DNA of 64,000 nucleotides, from the NCBI GenBank assembly GCA_028554755.1, contig JAPTOF010000017.1, forward strand, positions 10,811,501-10,875,500. The letters run 5' to 3'. This document shows, one piece after another, positions 49,501 to 60,156 of this stretch. The translations under genes were made by a program, and so were the position numbers. Numbering within the stretch: position 1 is the stretch's first letter; each line of letters opens with the position of its first letter. Below the pieces are notes generated by a model, which was not told the DNA's origin, did not search any database, and was given only the letters and a program-made list of their open reading frames with translations. Source of the DNA: Cordia subcordata (taxonomy: Eukaryota > Streptophyta > Magnoliopsida > Boraginales > Cordiaceae).

Positions 49501-50565
49501 ATTAAGTTTAATGATACCATTACTTCTTTCACATTTAAGGAAAACATTGTTGATCAATGTATATAAATCTGAAATTTAGTGGGAGTAAGTTTATCTTTTT
49601 GGTTTTATGCGTAGATGATATTTTATTGGCCAATAGTGATCTTAGTTTATTGCACAAAACTAAAGAATATCTTGCCAAGAACTTTAAGATGGTCGATATG
49701 TGTTAGGCATCCTACGTAATTAATATAGAGATCTTTAGGGATTGGTCTCGAGGATTGCTAGAGTTGTCTTAGAAAGGTTATATCAATTGAGCCTTGGAAA
49801 GATATAATATGTAGTTTTGTTCAGGTAACAATACTCCTATCATAAAGGGTGACAAATTAAGTTAAAACCAGTGCCGAAAGAATGATTTGGAGCGAGAAAA
49901 CATGAAGAAATTTTCATATGTATCTGCTGTTGGGAGTTTGATGTATGTCCAAACTTGTACCAGACCGAATATAAGTTTTGTAGTGGGAATGCTTGGTAGA
50001 TACCAGAGTGACCCATGAATTGAACACTGGAAGACAGCAAAGAAAGTCATGAGGTATTTGCAAGGGACGAAAGATTATATGATTACATATAGAAAATCTG
50101 ATCAGCTTGAAGTGATTGGCTATTCGAATGCTGATCTTGCTGGCTGCATAGATAACAGAAAGTCTACTTTAGGATATATATTTGTGTTAGCTAGTGGGGC
50201 AGTTTCATGGAAAAGTGTCAAATAATCAATTATTCCTTCATCCATGATGAAAGCTGAGTTCATGGCTTGTTTTGAGGCAAATTTAGTTCAGGACTTGGTG
50301 TTGTTGACTCAATTGCCAAGTCGCTGAAGATATATTGTGAGAAAACTGCAACAATTTTCTTCTCTAAGAATAGCAAATAATCTAATGAACAAAGCATACT
50401 GAGTTGAAGTACTTGATTGTTAGACAAAGAGTCCAAAAAGAACAAGTATCAATTGAAAATATCAGTACCACTTCAATGATTGCTGACCCATTGACCAAGG
50501 GGTTGCCTCCCAAGGCTTACAAGGAACATGTTATTAGGATAGGTCTTTTAAGCAATCTAAGATTA
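46527..50565 (+). pseudogene. Copia gag-pol, broken
   Basis: Gag starts at the ATG at 46527 and first stops at 47112 (TAG). Similarity continues past it to a zinc knuckle, C-Y-F-C then DVKKDC, in which the conserved His is replaced, so the knuckle is disabled. The protease core WIDSGATTHM is at about 47385, integrase parts run from about 47760 to 48600, and reverse transcriptase from about 48970. The polymerase box is CVDD (about 49605) rather than YVDD. RNase H text (GYSNADLAG) is at about 50118, and the C-terminal ADPLTKGLP at about 50482. Several stops and at least two frame changes separate these parts. I describe the breaks only. Confidence 0.88.
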
Positions 50566-50904
50566 TGATTCTCCTTATAATTTAGTGGTACTGAAATTGG
50601 TTCTTATGTGCAATTATGTTGTATGTTTCTGTTTTTTCTGTTTACAAATTACAGTTGTTCAAATTAAGGTTATGTTTGTTGAACAAAAGTTGTCCTAACA
50701 AGACAAATTACAGTGATCTTTACTTATGAAAGATTGTATTAGTGAAAGTTATCAATATTGTAGTATATGGAAGAGAGTATGACATTAATGTTGTATAACC
50801 GGTATGACTCATATTGATGATATAAGATATTCTAATATTATAGTATCATTTAATTGGTTTATTAGCAATTGAAGTCATTTAAACATAATCAGTTTAGTGG
50901 TCCA

Positions 50905-50914
50905 AGTGGAAGAA
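50905..50914 (+). other. Polypurine tract of the Copia element
   Basis: AGTGGAAGAA lies directly before the 3' LTR, the place where plus-strand DNA synthesis is primed in LTR elements. Confidence 0.7.
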
Positions 50915-51285
50915 CGTAAATGTGTTTCCTCATATTGTGGCCCACTAACCTTTAGTACTTTTATCTAACTTGGTAACTGACAGCTGATAATTAAAATAAA
51001 CCAATTAATTAGATAAATACCACTAAAAGGATTTTTATGAGCCATGATGGATGATTATCCCTTAGTGGTTGATTATCTGAACCTCTTCTCTCCTCTATAA
51101 AAGGGTGTCTATCATACGTACAAAATACAATTCTTTTCAATTTTCCACTAGAAATTTATCAAATAACAAAAGAATACACACAGAAGAAGGGAGTCAGGAT
51201 TTTCCTTTGTAATTTTTTCATGATTACTATGTCCAACAACGGCATATAATCTTGACTTGGTTAAGATCCTATGAATATTCTAATA
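50915..51285 (+). repeat. 3' LTR of the Copia element (371 bp)
   Basis: Starts CGTAAATG (terminal TG apparently mutated to CG) and ends TTCTAATA. It lacks 38 bp present near the end of the 5' LTR. Its last 18 bases are duplicated again at 51493-51510 as part of a tandem repeat. Confidence 0.9.
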
Positions 51286-51717
51286 GTTAAACTCTGTATG
51301 GTTGAACTTTTGAATTAAATAGAGTTTGGATTTCATCCTAATAACCAAGACTTTTTTGGGATGATTCCCTCTGGTGTCTCATTGTGGCTCTATTTTATTA
51401 TAATTTAGACTGTAAGGTAACTATTTATGTTCCAAAGGCTATGTATAAATTTATTTATTCATTTTTCATGAAGCATCGATAGAGTTGTGAATCCTATGAA
51501 TATTCTAACAGTTAAACTCTGTATGGTTGAACTTTTGAATTAAATAGAGTTTGGATTTCATCCTAATAACCAGGACTTTTTTGGGATGATTCCCTCCGGT
51601 GTCTCATTGTGGCTCTATTTTATTATAATTCAGACTGTAAGGTAACTATTTATGTTCCAAAGGCTATGTATAAATTTATTTATTCATTTTTCATGGAGCA
51701 TCAATAGAGTTGCGAAT
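51268..51717. repeat. 225-bp tandem duplication spanning the LTR-host junction
   Basis: CCTATGAATATTCTAA begins at 51268 and again at 51493, each followed by AGTTAAACTCTGTATGGTTG and about 200 bases of host DNA ending GAGTTG(T/C)GAAT. The first 18 bases of each unit are retrotransposon LTR and the rest is host, so this duplication came after the Copia insertion. ATCCTATG at both starts could be the microhomology used. Unit B has one copy. Confidence 0.92.
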
Positions 51718-52592
51718 AAGTCATCTGCAGCACAGATTGATTATATATGTATTTCTATTGAAAAATGATGGTCACCTCTCGGTGAATCAAAAGTAGAGGG
51801 ATGGTTAATTTAGTTTTACTTATTTGCGAGTACGTATAGATAAATTGGTGTTTATAAAGTGGCGGAGCGAGAACCTTAGGGTCAGTAGGGGCACTTATTT
51901 AAGTATAATTTTTATATAAATTATGAAAAATTAATATTACATATATATGATATTGATCAATATAGTAATATTATTTTACCATATAAAGAAAGGATAAATA
52001 AATAGCTGTAGTCATTATAAATTAAAAAATATGTTCCAGTATTGTCATCAGCATGACTTCACGTTCTGAAATTGTTGAGTAATCAACTTATTATCGATGC
52101 TATAAATCCATTATCTTTATGTAAGTGATAACACAAAATTTTATGGCGTAACCTAGATTTACAAATAGATGTTCTAAGTTGGTATCCACATCAAGTTGTT
52201 TGAGTAACTCTGTGTATTACTTGTTTGTTCGTTGCATTAGATCTAGAAAAAATTGTTCCTTAAAAATCTATTTTCTTTAAAGGAAATTATCAATCACATT
52301 AATGCCCTATTCAAGAAAATAACGACTTATAAATACAATTCAAATTGAAAATAGATTTGAACATAATACATAAATTAAAATAATAACTTATACATAAAAA
52401 ATTGATAATTTTGAATTAATATTACTATGAGGGGTAACTATTATCTTAAGAATTAATAATTGTTTTAAAAAAAACATCACTTTACTTCAACTTTATTTCA
52501 TGTTGTAAAGCAGAAAAGCACATCATTGGGTGCTTTGAGAAATATACTAAGACAATGAAAACATGCAAGGTAAAGTAAGAATGGAAAAGCTA
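51718..52592. other. 3' flank shared with unit B, with a possible hAT end
   Basis: Matches 63097-64000 base for base apart from scattered changes. AGTGGCGGAGCGAG at 51858 (unit B: CAGTGGCAAGCCAAGG at 63245) resembles the start of the hAT element at 17120, but no second end or target duplication was found. No gene. Confidence 0.5.
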
Positions 52593-54829
52593 GAAACAAG
52601 GAGAATTTTATTTTAAGAAAATACATGAAACAAAACTAGCAGAGGAGTCAATGATTATTAGAAAAGATTCTAGATCAATTTAAAAAAAAAAAATGGGAGA
52701 CTTGAATTTGGCACCCTCTCACATAATTTAGAGTGTGATAACATTGGCTTTATGCATAAACATATAATTTTGATGATATCAAATCAGAGGAAATTGAGTT
52801 AACCAAGTATGCTTGTACTAATATGTTTATATGTTTTAATATACACTTGTTTGGTTTTTGAATTGATTGTTTACATCTTTACAACCAAAAAAAATTTGAA
52901 CACTTAGCTTGTAAATTATATTATCATATTATTTTTTTTTTTGTTACACTTGAAATAAGTGTAAAAACATATTTACACTTCCAAGTGTAACAAAATAATT
53001 TTGTATAAATTTTGGTATACAATCCATTTAGTTGTACGTGGAAATGTAATTATTTTTGTTATACTTGGAAGTGTAACAAAAAATGGTTACACTTTAAATG
53101 TAACAAAATTGATTAAACTAGTATATACACTTCAAAATGGTGAAATTTCCACATCGGAAGTTTTTAGAATATTGCACTAGCATGATGCCTATAAATAGAA
53201 CTATCATTATCAATTGAACTACCACAAGTCATTTCAAGTTTTATCTTAAATTTTTTCTTTTTTATACATTATAAAAATTTAGGTCAATAATTACGTATTT
53301 TATTTTAGTTAGAATTTTAAATGTTATAACTATTTTTTATATTTAAAATTTTAATATCAAAATTTTTTATATTTAATTTTTTATAATGTAATAATTTTTT
53401 AGTATGTTTGAAGTTTATTTAAATGTTATAAATATAAAGTTTGAATTCTATTTGATTTATGCCTAAATTAGTTACACTTTCAAGTGTATCAAACACTAGT
53501 TATACTTCCAAATCTAACTATTGCCAAATATCACGCATGCAAGTATTTGCATCACACAAGGAATATAATGATGGTAGAGATCGTTTTCTCAAGGAGCGCC
53601 AACTAGTTTTGACATTAACCACCAACTATTACTCTTAATCCTAGTCAAGCCGATCAATATTGAAAATTGCAAGAAGTAAATACTTAAAATTAAATAATAA
53701 AACAAATAGAATAAACAACAAAATCAATGAAAAATGCCTAGGACCACAATTTCATCTAATGTCAACTCAATTGATTTATTCACATCCCATCCATCCTAAT
53801 TAAGATCGATTACTACCCTAAGGAACTATTGTTTCTTTAACCCTATCAAGCAATTAAATAACTAATTTAATCCAAACCAAGAGCTATATGTCTATGCTAA
53901 AGAATTAGATTAAATTGATTTAGATAGATTAGCCCCAAATTGGCTACCTATGGTAATTAGGTATATGTTTATCCTAATTACAAATCAAATTAATCTCATC
54001 CACTTAGATTAATTCGACCAAAGGCTAATCTTTCTAGACCTAGAACCCAATTTCCTTTGTCAATTCAATTAGGTCCTGTCAAATTAAGAGTTGGCCAGGC
54101 TATTAAAAATTCAGCACAAGAAAGAATAAATAATTAAATACTCAATCAAAAATAGAATGGAATGGAAATAAAATTTCAACTAAATAATAAAAAGAATCCC
54201 TTATAATCCTAGAATAAGAAATTAGTTCAACATAACTATAGAAAACATCCCCAAAGTATTACAAAATTGAACTATAATAATGGAATAGCAAAAAAGAGAG
54301 AAAGAATAGAAAAACTCTATTATGGTGCAGCAAATCCTTCAAAATCTTGATTTTTCTCCACTCAAAACGTGTTCAATCATGTTCTCCAAGGTGTTGGCAA
54401 CTCCTACCTTGTATTAGGTCAAAACTCCTTTTTATGGCTTTAGTTGGACACCTAAAATAAGGTAAAATTGGCCCAAAACGTCGGTGAGCACGTCTTTTAA
54501 TCCGCTTAACCCCATTTAAATGGCAAAATGGGTCTCTTTCTGGCATTAAAAAATTCAACTTTGGTAGCCTTGCAAATGGGAAGCATGCAGTCAGGAGCAT
54601 AATTCTCTTGCATTTTCTTCCTCTCGGCCACTTTAGCTCGTATTTTTTTTGCTCTGGCCGCCTTCAAGAAGTCCTCCTAAAACAACGAAAACACCATGGA
54701 GTTTGATTAAACATGTTTCAAAATCAAATGGACGCTCAAACTACTAATATTACCCACAATAGACACCAAATCTATTAAAAATGAGACTCAAAGCCAACAT
54801 GTATGAAGAAAATGCAAACAATGCAATTT
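52593..54829. other. Repeat-derived DNA after the shared part of unit A
   Basis: About 52920-53520 is a decayed relative of the CACTA-like element at 32668: CACTTCCAAGTGTAACAAAA, TTTTGTATAAATTTTGGTAT, and CCACATCGG followed by TATAAATAG. From about 53520 to 54810 there is AT-rich but less repetitive DNA (for example AATATCACGCATGCAAGTAT, TAATCCTAGTCAAGCCGATC) that looks like a non-coding part of a larger transposon, but I could not assign it. A 75-codon minus-strand frame at 54373-54600 has no recognisable similarity. Confidence 0.45.
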
Positions 54830-54968
54830 TTAATCATTAGTAGATCTATTTAATTTGCATATGAATTTGATAATAACTGGTGCATATCTAAAATTTTGTT
54901 TCAATCATAACTACAATATATAAGTACTTCTTCAGTAAGAGAATGTTTTTTTTGGGTTAAAAATACAT

Positions 54969-54999
<31 letters not shown>

Positions 55000-55794
55000 C
55001 ATAAATTAGGATTAATTGAAGCATGTATTTTTAGAAAAGATTGAATAACCCCTGACCTCCATGTACATCCGCTCATGACTTTCCATGGAAAACGTTTAAC
55101 GGAAGAATTTGATGATGGTTAACTAAACGGACAAGAAAACGAAGCCAAAAACTGATTGGTGCTTCTTTTTTTTCCTAAGATTTTTTTGTTTCATCTTCTT
55201 CAAAGTGAAATCATTTAATTATGTATGAAGAGGTGACAGTCAAATAAATGAAAGTCTATGAAATGAAGTCTTATGTATAATAGCTCTCGAACTTGGGGAA
55301 ACCTCTTTTTATTTTTCACTTTGAGATAATGTAGTACCTTAAGTTGCATTAAATTTGACACAAATTCCTATCACGTCGTGAGTGGTAGAAGAAAAGTCCT
55401 TCCAATAAGTATACTTTCAAAGAGTTCCATGTAAGTTTTCACTCATTAATTATACAACCAAGATGTATATATTAACTAATATATTCTTCACTCATTAATT
55501 ATGTAAGTTTTTCTTTCTCATGTAAGCTTTCACTGATTAATTATTTGTAAAGGGAGAAGTGCAAATAATTGAGACTACTTTCGTAGGAGTAATAATCTGA
55601 ATTTAAATTTTATAAAGGGTAGGAGTTAGATTGTGCCAGAGTTTAAAAAGAAAGGTTGCTTTTCTACTTTTTCTCCAAGCAACGATTAAGAACTCAATTA
55701 ATTTGTCTTCTTCTTAAACCCCCACCCCGTGAGATTCGAATTTAGGACTTTACATTTAAACTATCTGGTAATCCCAAAGTTATATATTTTTCTT
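54830..55794. other. Diverged paralogous DNA before the third promoter copy
   Basis: The first 95 bases (54830-54925) resemble 37606-37705 of unit A (TGGATTTGTTTGCATATAAA against AGATCTATTTAATTTGCATA, then TCTAAAATTTTGTTTCAATC in both). The remainder has no match in units A or B. A CA microsatellite lies at 54967-54988. A repeated TTAAACCCCCA(C/T)C segment appears at 55716 and 55797. No gene. Confidence 0.45.
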
Positions 55795-56160
55795 GTTAAA
55801 CCCCCATCTCATGGGATTAAATGCAAGGCTTCACAGTTAAGCAAAATAGTCTTAATCATTTGAATTATCCCTTAATTCCAAATATTTGAACCCTCAAGGA
55901 AGAAAACTCGAGAATGCGGCTTAATCAAAACAATATGTTTGATTAGGAACGTAATTAATTCGTTTTGTGTTTAATGATTATTGTCCGATCCGTTGACTTT
56001 ACATTTTGAAATATTTTTGATCCGACGTCAACATCTTGCTAATGTCAAGTAGCAAAATTAAACCAGATAATCAAGACGACTTTCGTTGGAGAAAAATCAA
56101 CACTTCCACTCTCACCGGCGCTAAATAATAACATATTATTATCCAACTTGACAAACGAAT
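55795..56160 (+). pseudogene. Third O-methyltransferase promoter, truncated at the duplication junction
   Basis: Parallels 40820-41180 and 59700-60055: CTCGAGAATGCGGCTTAATC, then CAATATGTTTGAT, TTTTGATCCGACGTCAA and ACATATTATTATCCAACTTG. It stops at ACTTGACAAACGAAT, roughly 110 bases short of where the ATG would be, and continues directly as unit B. The copy is more diverged than A and B are from each other. It no longer has a gene to drive. Confidence 0.85.
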
Positions 56161-56198
56161 CATAAGTGGTAAGAAGCTACTCAAGCTTCAGTCCACAC

Positions 56199-56444
56199 TA
56201 GGGGCTCGTTTGGATTGATTTTTTTAAAATATTTTTTTTAAATAACTTTTGAAAAATAATTTTTAAAAAAAAGCTGAAATTTTTTACTTTTAAAAAAATT
56301 GTATTCGAGTTTTTTTTTCTCCAGAATTTCAATTTTTTTTGAAAGCCAATCAACTAATTATTATCAATTTAGTGTAACTTTTTTTTAAAAAAAATACTTT
56401 TTCTTAAAAAACAACCAATCCAAAAAGGCCCTAGATTCTAGAGG
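56199..56444. mobile_element. MITE of the GGGCC-ATTTGGATTG family (unit B)
   Basis: Left end CTAGGGGCTCGTTTGGATTG, right end CCAATCCAAAAAGGCCCTAG; orthologous to the element at 37123. Confidence 0.75.
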
Positions 56445-57310
56445 ATGTTTATAAGAAATCAAATTCAAATTGTAGATATAAAAATTAAGATTAAGACTAC
56501 TCGTAGGCGAAAAAGAATAAATTAAAAAAAAATCAAGAGTTGGTAAAGACTACACGTATGCGAAAAAGAATAAATTGAAAAAAAAAAATCAAGAGTTGGT
56601 AAAGACTACACGTAAGTGAAAAAGAATAAATAACTAATCCCCGTTAGAAGTTATTGTTTACTTGTAGTGTCACCCAAAACAAATACTTTCTAATTACTAG
56701 TGGATTTGTTTGCATATAAATTTGCTAATAATTGGCGGAAATCTAAAATTTTGTTTCAATCATAATTATATAATATTATTATTCTTTTTTTTTTTGTCGT
56801 AAGCCATGGTATAATGTTAGTATTCTCTAACTAGAATTTGGTATAATTTTTTTTGCTAATTAGAAATTGATGACGGATATTCTTCTTCATCAGTGTTTGT
56901 TTCCTTTTCATAAAAAAACTGAGTACATTCATGACCTACAAGAAATAAAAAATGCAGGTTGTATACAAAAAGTTGTTTTCTACTATTTTCCTACATTTAC
57001 ACAAAAGACTAAATTTTTGTTCAATATCCACACTAATTTTATCCACGATAAGCTCCTCTGTCATAAGATTTGACCCATGTATTTTATTGTTTCTTTCCTG
57101 CTATATATGATGCACCATAGAGCCAAAAACACATTTTGTATGATCAGCTCACAGCTAATTTCCCTTGCAATTGTCACTCAGCTTCTCCAACAAAAGATCG
57201 TATCCCATAATATCATGTAATATAATAGAACATTATAATTTATAGATTTTAAAAACACAATCAACAATAACAATAAAAATAAATAAAAATTATGTTATAA
57301 GACCCATTAT

Positions 57311-57389
57311 GTGAAATTCTTGGATTTATGAAAGGCGAACAACTGTGAAAGTATTTACCAAGGATATTTTCATTAATCAAGAACGAAAA

Positions 57390-57424
<35 letters not shown>

Positions 57425-57480
57425 TTCAACCATAAACGATGCCGACCAGGATCGGCGGATATTGCTTTTAGGACTCCGCC

Positions 57481-57514
<34 letters not shown>

Positions 57515-57609
57515 AAGGGTAGTATGGTCGCAAGGCTCAAACTTAAAGGAATTGACGGAAGAGCACCACCAGGAGTGAAGCCTGCGGCTTAATTTGACTC
57601 AACACGGGA

Positions 57610-57650
<41 letters not shown>

Positions 57651-57658
57651 AAGCTCTG
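57311..57658 (+). pseudogene. Nuclear 18S rRNA gene fragment inserted in unit B
   Basis: This is a 348-bp piece from the middle to 3' half of plant 18S rRNA, recognised from near-universal segments: GTGAAATTCTTGGATTTATG, CGAAGACGATCAGATACCGT, GGAATTGACGGAAG, GCCTGCGGCTTAATTTGACT and CAACACGGG. The copy has many G-to-A and C-to-T type changes and lost bases (CCAGGATCGG where the gene has one more G), so it is not functional rRNA. It interrupts DNA that is continuous in unit A at 38261-38280; there TCAAATAAGACCA stands in its place. The 77-codon frame at 57345 is only a reading of rRNA. Confidence 0.95.
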
Positions 57659-58499
57659 ACGACAAAATAATGGCACCCAAAATACTAGAAAAATAAAATA
57701 ATATTTACTAATTCCTTATATCTATTTATATATCTGCCTCTATCGATATTTATAATATAATAATAGAAAGTTATCCTTCACCAGTTAGAAGACTTTTAAG
57801 AAATGTCATTGCATCTTTAAATTGATTTTTTGGGCCTATTTCCTTTAAACAGTCGAATTCAAGACCAACAAATGTATATAATAACTACAAGTCCTCAATG
57901 TTTTCCTTTCTTAAGAAATTGGCACGCTACTCTTTCAATCTCTCCCTACATTTTTTTTTTTTTCACAAATATAAATAATAAATAACTCAAATTAATTTTA
58001 AATTCTATCTATATTGAAACATACAAAAATGTGTAAGTTCTACTAGTTCATTTGTTGCTTTGATAAAATTAAAATCAATTAAAATTACTTTTATGATATT
58101 GATACAAATGCTTTAACAAGAAATTAAAATTATGCTTTAATATTGAAAATACTATTAGGGAAAAAGCATAAATCTAATTATAAAATAAGTTATCTTATTC
58201 CAATAATATTAACAATAATTGTGATCAACATAACAATAAAAACGTGATATCAATATCCTCTTATATCATTTTGCATTCATCAACTAATCCAACAATTAAT
58301 TTTATCTAACACATTTTGTTCAATTAGCTATCTAGATGACATTTTATCTATTAATAGCTAAAATATAAGAACTATGAGCTACTGTAATAGTTATGTGTGT
58401 CGAACAGACTCATAGACAAGTTTCAAAAGACTTTATATCATTAAATTTTAAAATGATTTAATTCTAAATAACAAAGTTTCGTAATTTGATAATATAACA

Positions 58500-58931
58500 A
58501 TTCATCTATCATCAAATAAAGTTGATTAACTAAATATCATTCCTAACTGGATTTAACACCAAATGCGAAATTGATCTTTGTGGTATCTAGCCAAAGCACA
58601 AAGATTATTACAAGCCTAACAAATTCTTCTCTCTCTCTCTCTCTCTCTCTTTCTGTGCTATTGGAAAACCTTAATTATATGACGACACTTGAATTCATTG
58701 TGGATTGGCCTGTATGATTGAACGATGGAATGGCAATTGTATGGTGTTAACCATCATCAGAAGATCCATCACCACATCAACGTTATCAAATAGCCCTTCA
58801 CCCTCTCCATCTGCCCTTATAACAATATCCACTATTATGACCTTTCGGCCCTTTTTTGGGATTGCCTTTCGGCAATTCTTCAATATTTTGACACAATCTT
58901 CATCTCTCCAGACATGGAATATATGATGCAC
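58500..58931 (-). pseudogene. Antisense O-methyltransferase exon-2 fragment (unit B)
   Basis: Orthologue of the unit A fragment. The minus strand 58931-58695 reads the same 78-codon frame with a single visible amino-acid change (I to V in KVIIVD) and the same 25-residue deletion after DLLMM. The frame is open in both units, which could be youth rather than selection. The (CT)n tract next to it is shorter here (58631-58651) and followed by a short extra stretch. Confidence 0.85.
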
Positions 58932-59689
58932 TCATAAGAGTACAAGGATAGAAAAAAATGTAAATATAAATATTGTTTTGGGGAATAACATCATGTGTAT
59001 AGATTGGTGTCATATACGTGTAATTGTGATCTCGAGACATTATTTGTTTGACATTTATGTCTGTGTTTTGAATTGTAGAATGAAATGCTTACTTCCATAG
59101 GAAAGGGAAAAAAAAAAAAAAGAAGAAGAAGAAAGAATTGATACAAGGATATTATAGTGTCAAGTTATGTATACATGTAACTTATTCTCTCTTTGAATGT
59201 TGAATCTTTACTGTCATATTTAGTACTCTATTATAGCATGCCTTTTGTCAATTCTATTATAGCATTCAGCATGGTCTCGTTCTCCATTGCTGCTTCTGCT
59301 AGGTTGTTTGTGATTCTTATCTACAAATGAATTCTTTCAGCGGTTTAATTTGCTGTTGTGATTTTTTGGAATTCGCAAGGCTATGCTTTAGCAAAATCTA
59401 GATTTTTGCACAAATCATTATTATCACGAAATAAATAAGCTTCTTGGTTTCTTGGTTCTAGCCTTGGATTGTTTGCTACATCTTTTGGTAGGATTAAATT
59501 TTTTTTTTTAATTTAATTTATTCATTTGTAAATTTTGTAAATTTCTGCCGGCTTACCGAAAACTTGTGTTTTGAATGATGACAGTTCATTTGGCCTTTCA
59601 TGAAAGAAAATAGTAAGAAACTCCACAAGTTGCAACAATCACCAGATTCTAGAAGATGTTTTTAAGAAATTTAATTCAAGTTGCAAATA

Positions 59690-60156
59690 TAAAACCCCTC
59701 ACCCCATGGGATTAAAATTTAAGACCTTACACTTAAATAAAATAGTCTCAACTTTTTGAGTTATCCCTAATCCCAAAGATTTGAAATCTCAAGGAAGAAA
59801 CCTCGAGAATGCGGCTTAATCAAAGCAATATGTTTGATCAGGAACTTAATTAATTTGTTTTGTGTTTAATGATTTTTGTCCGTTGACTTAACATTCGTGA
59901 AGTATTTTTGATCCGACGTCAATATCTTGCTAAAGTCAACTAGCAAAATTATACCAGTTAATCAAGACGACTTTAGTTGGAGAACAATCAATCCTTCCAC
60001 ACTCACCCACGTGAAATAATGACATATTATTGTCCAAGTTGACAAATGAATCATTTCCTTGTAACATTTCAGTTTGTTTAATTTATAAGATTCCTTGCAC
60101 AAATTGCTGTAAATTCACAAGACAAATCCACGAAAGAATCATTACCAGAAGCACTC
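59690..60156 (+). promoter_or_regulatory. Promoter of the unit B O-methyltransferase, with a G-box
   Basis: Homologous to the unit A promoter but with three visible regulatory differences. A CACGTG G-box at 60008-60013 is absent from the other two copies. The A copy's TATAAAT reads TGTAAAT here (60108-60114). A new TATAAG occurs about 25 bases upstream at 60084-60089, where A reads TATACG. Effects on expression are inferred. Confidence 0.55.

Larger units (their letters stand above)
43971..51285 (+). mobile_element. Ty1/Copia LTR retrotransposon, complete but decayed, with 5-bp target duplication
   Basis: The element is 7,315 bp and runs in the order LTR, primer site, long leader, gag, protease, integrase, reverse transcriptase, RNase H, polypurine tract, LTR. 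Domain order puts integrase before reverse transcriptase, which defines Copia. GTTAA flanks it (43966-43970 and 51286-51290). Unit B carries the undisturbed site (GATGTTAAACTCC near 62890), proving insertion after the duplication. It sits about 200 bases downstream of the OMT stop in the same orientation. The LTRs differ by many substitutions and a 38-bp gap, and the coding part has stops and frameshifts, so it is not active by itself. Confidence 0.93.
37087..56160 (+). repeat. Segmental duplication unit A (19.07 kb, direct tandem)
   Basis: From CATAAGTGGTAAGAAGCTAC at 37087 the sequence matches that starting at 56161, in the same direction, through the antisense O-methyltransferase fragment, promoter, gene and 3' flank. 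The match runs to at least 52592, where the window's end stops the comparison. It is interrupted only by insertions private to one unit: a solo LTR (39657-40183) and a Copia element (43971-51285) in A, and an rDNA piece in B. The part after 52592 has no partner in view. The last 365 bases are a third promoter copy cut at the junction. Confidence 0.92.

Noticed and set aside
51858..52592. Second hAT element
   Set aside because: Only a start-like CAGTGGC end is visible; no opposite end or 8-bp duplication was found in either unit.
57345..57578. 77-codon open frame resembling a small basic protein
   Set aside because: It is a translation of the inserted 18S rRNA gene fragment, not a gene.
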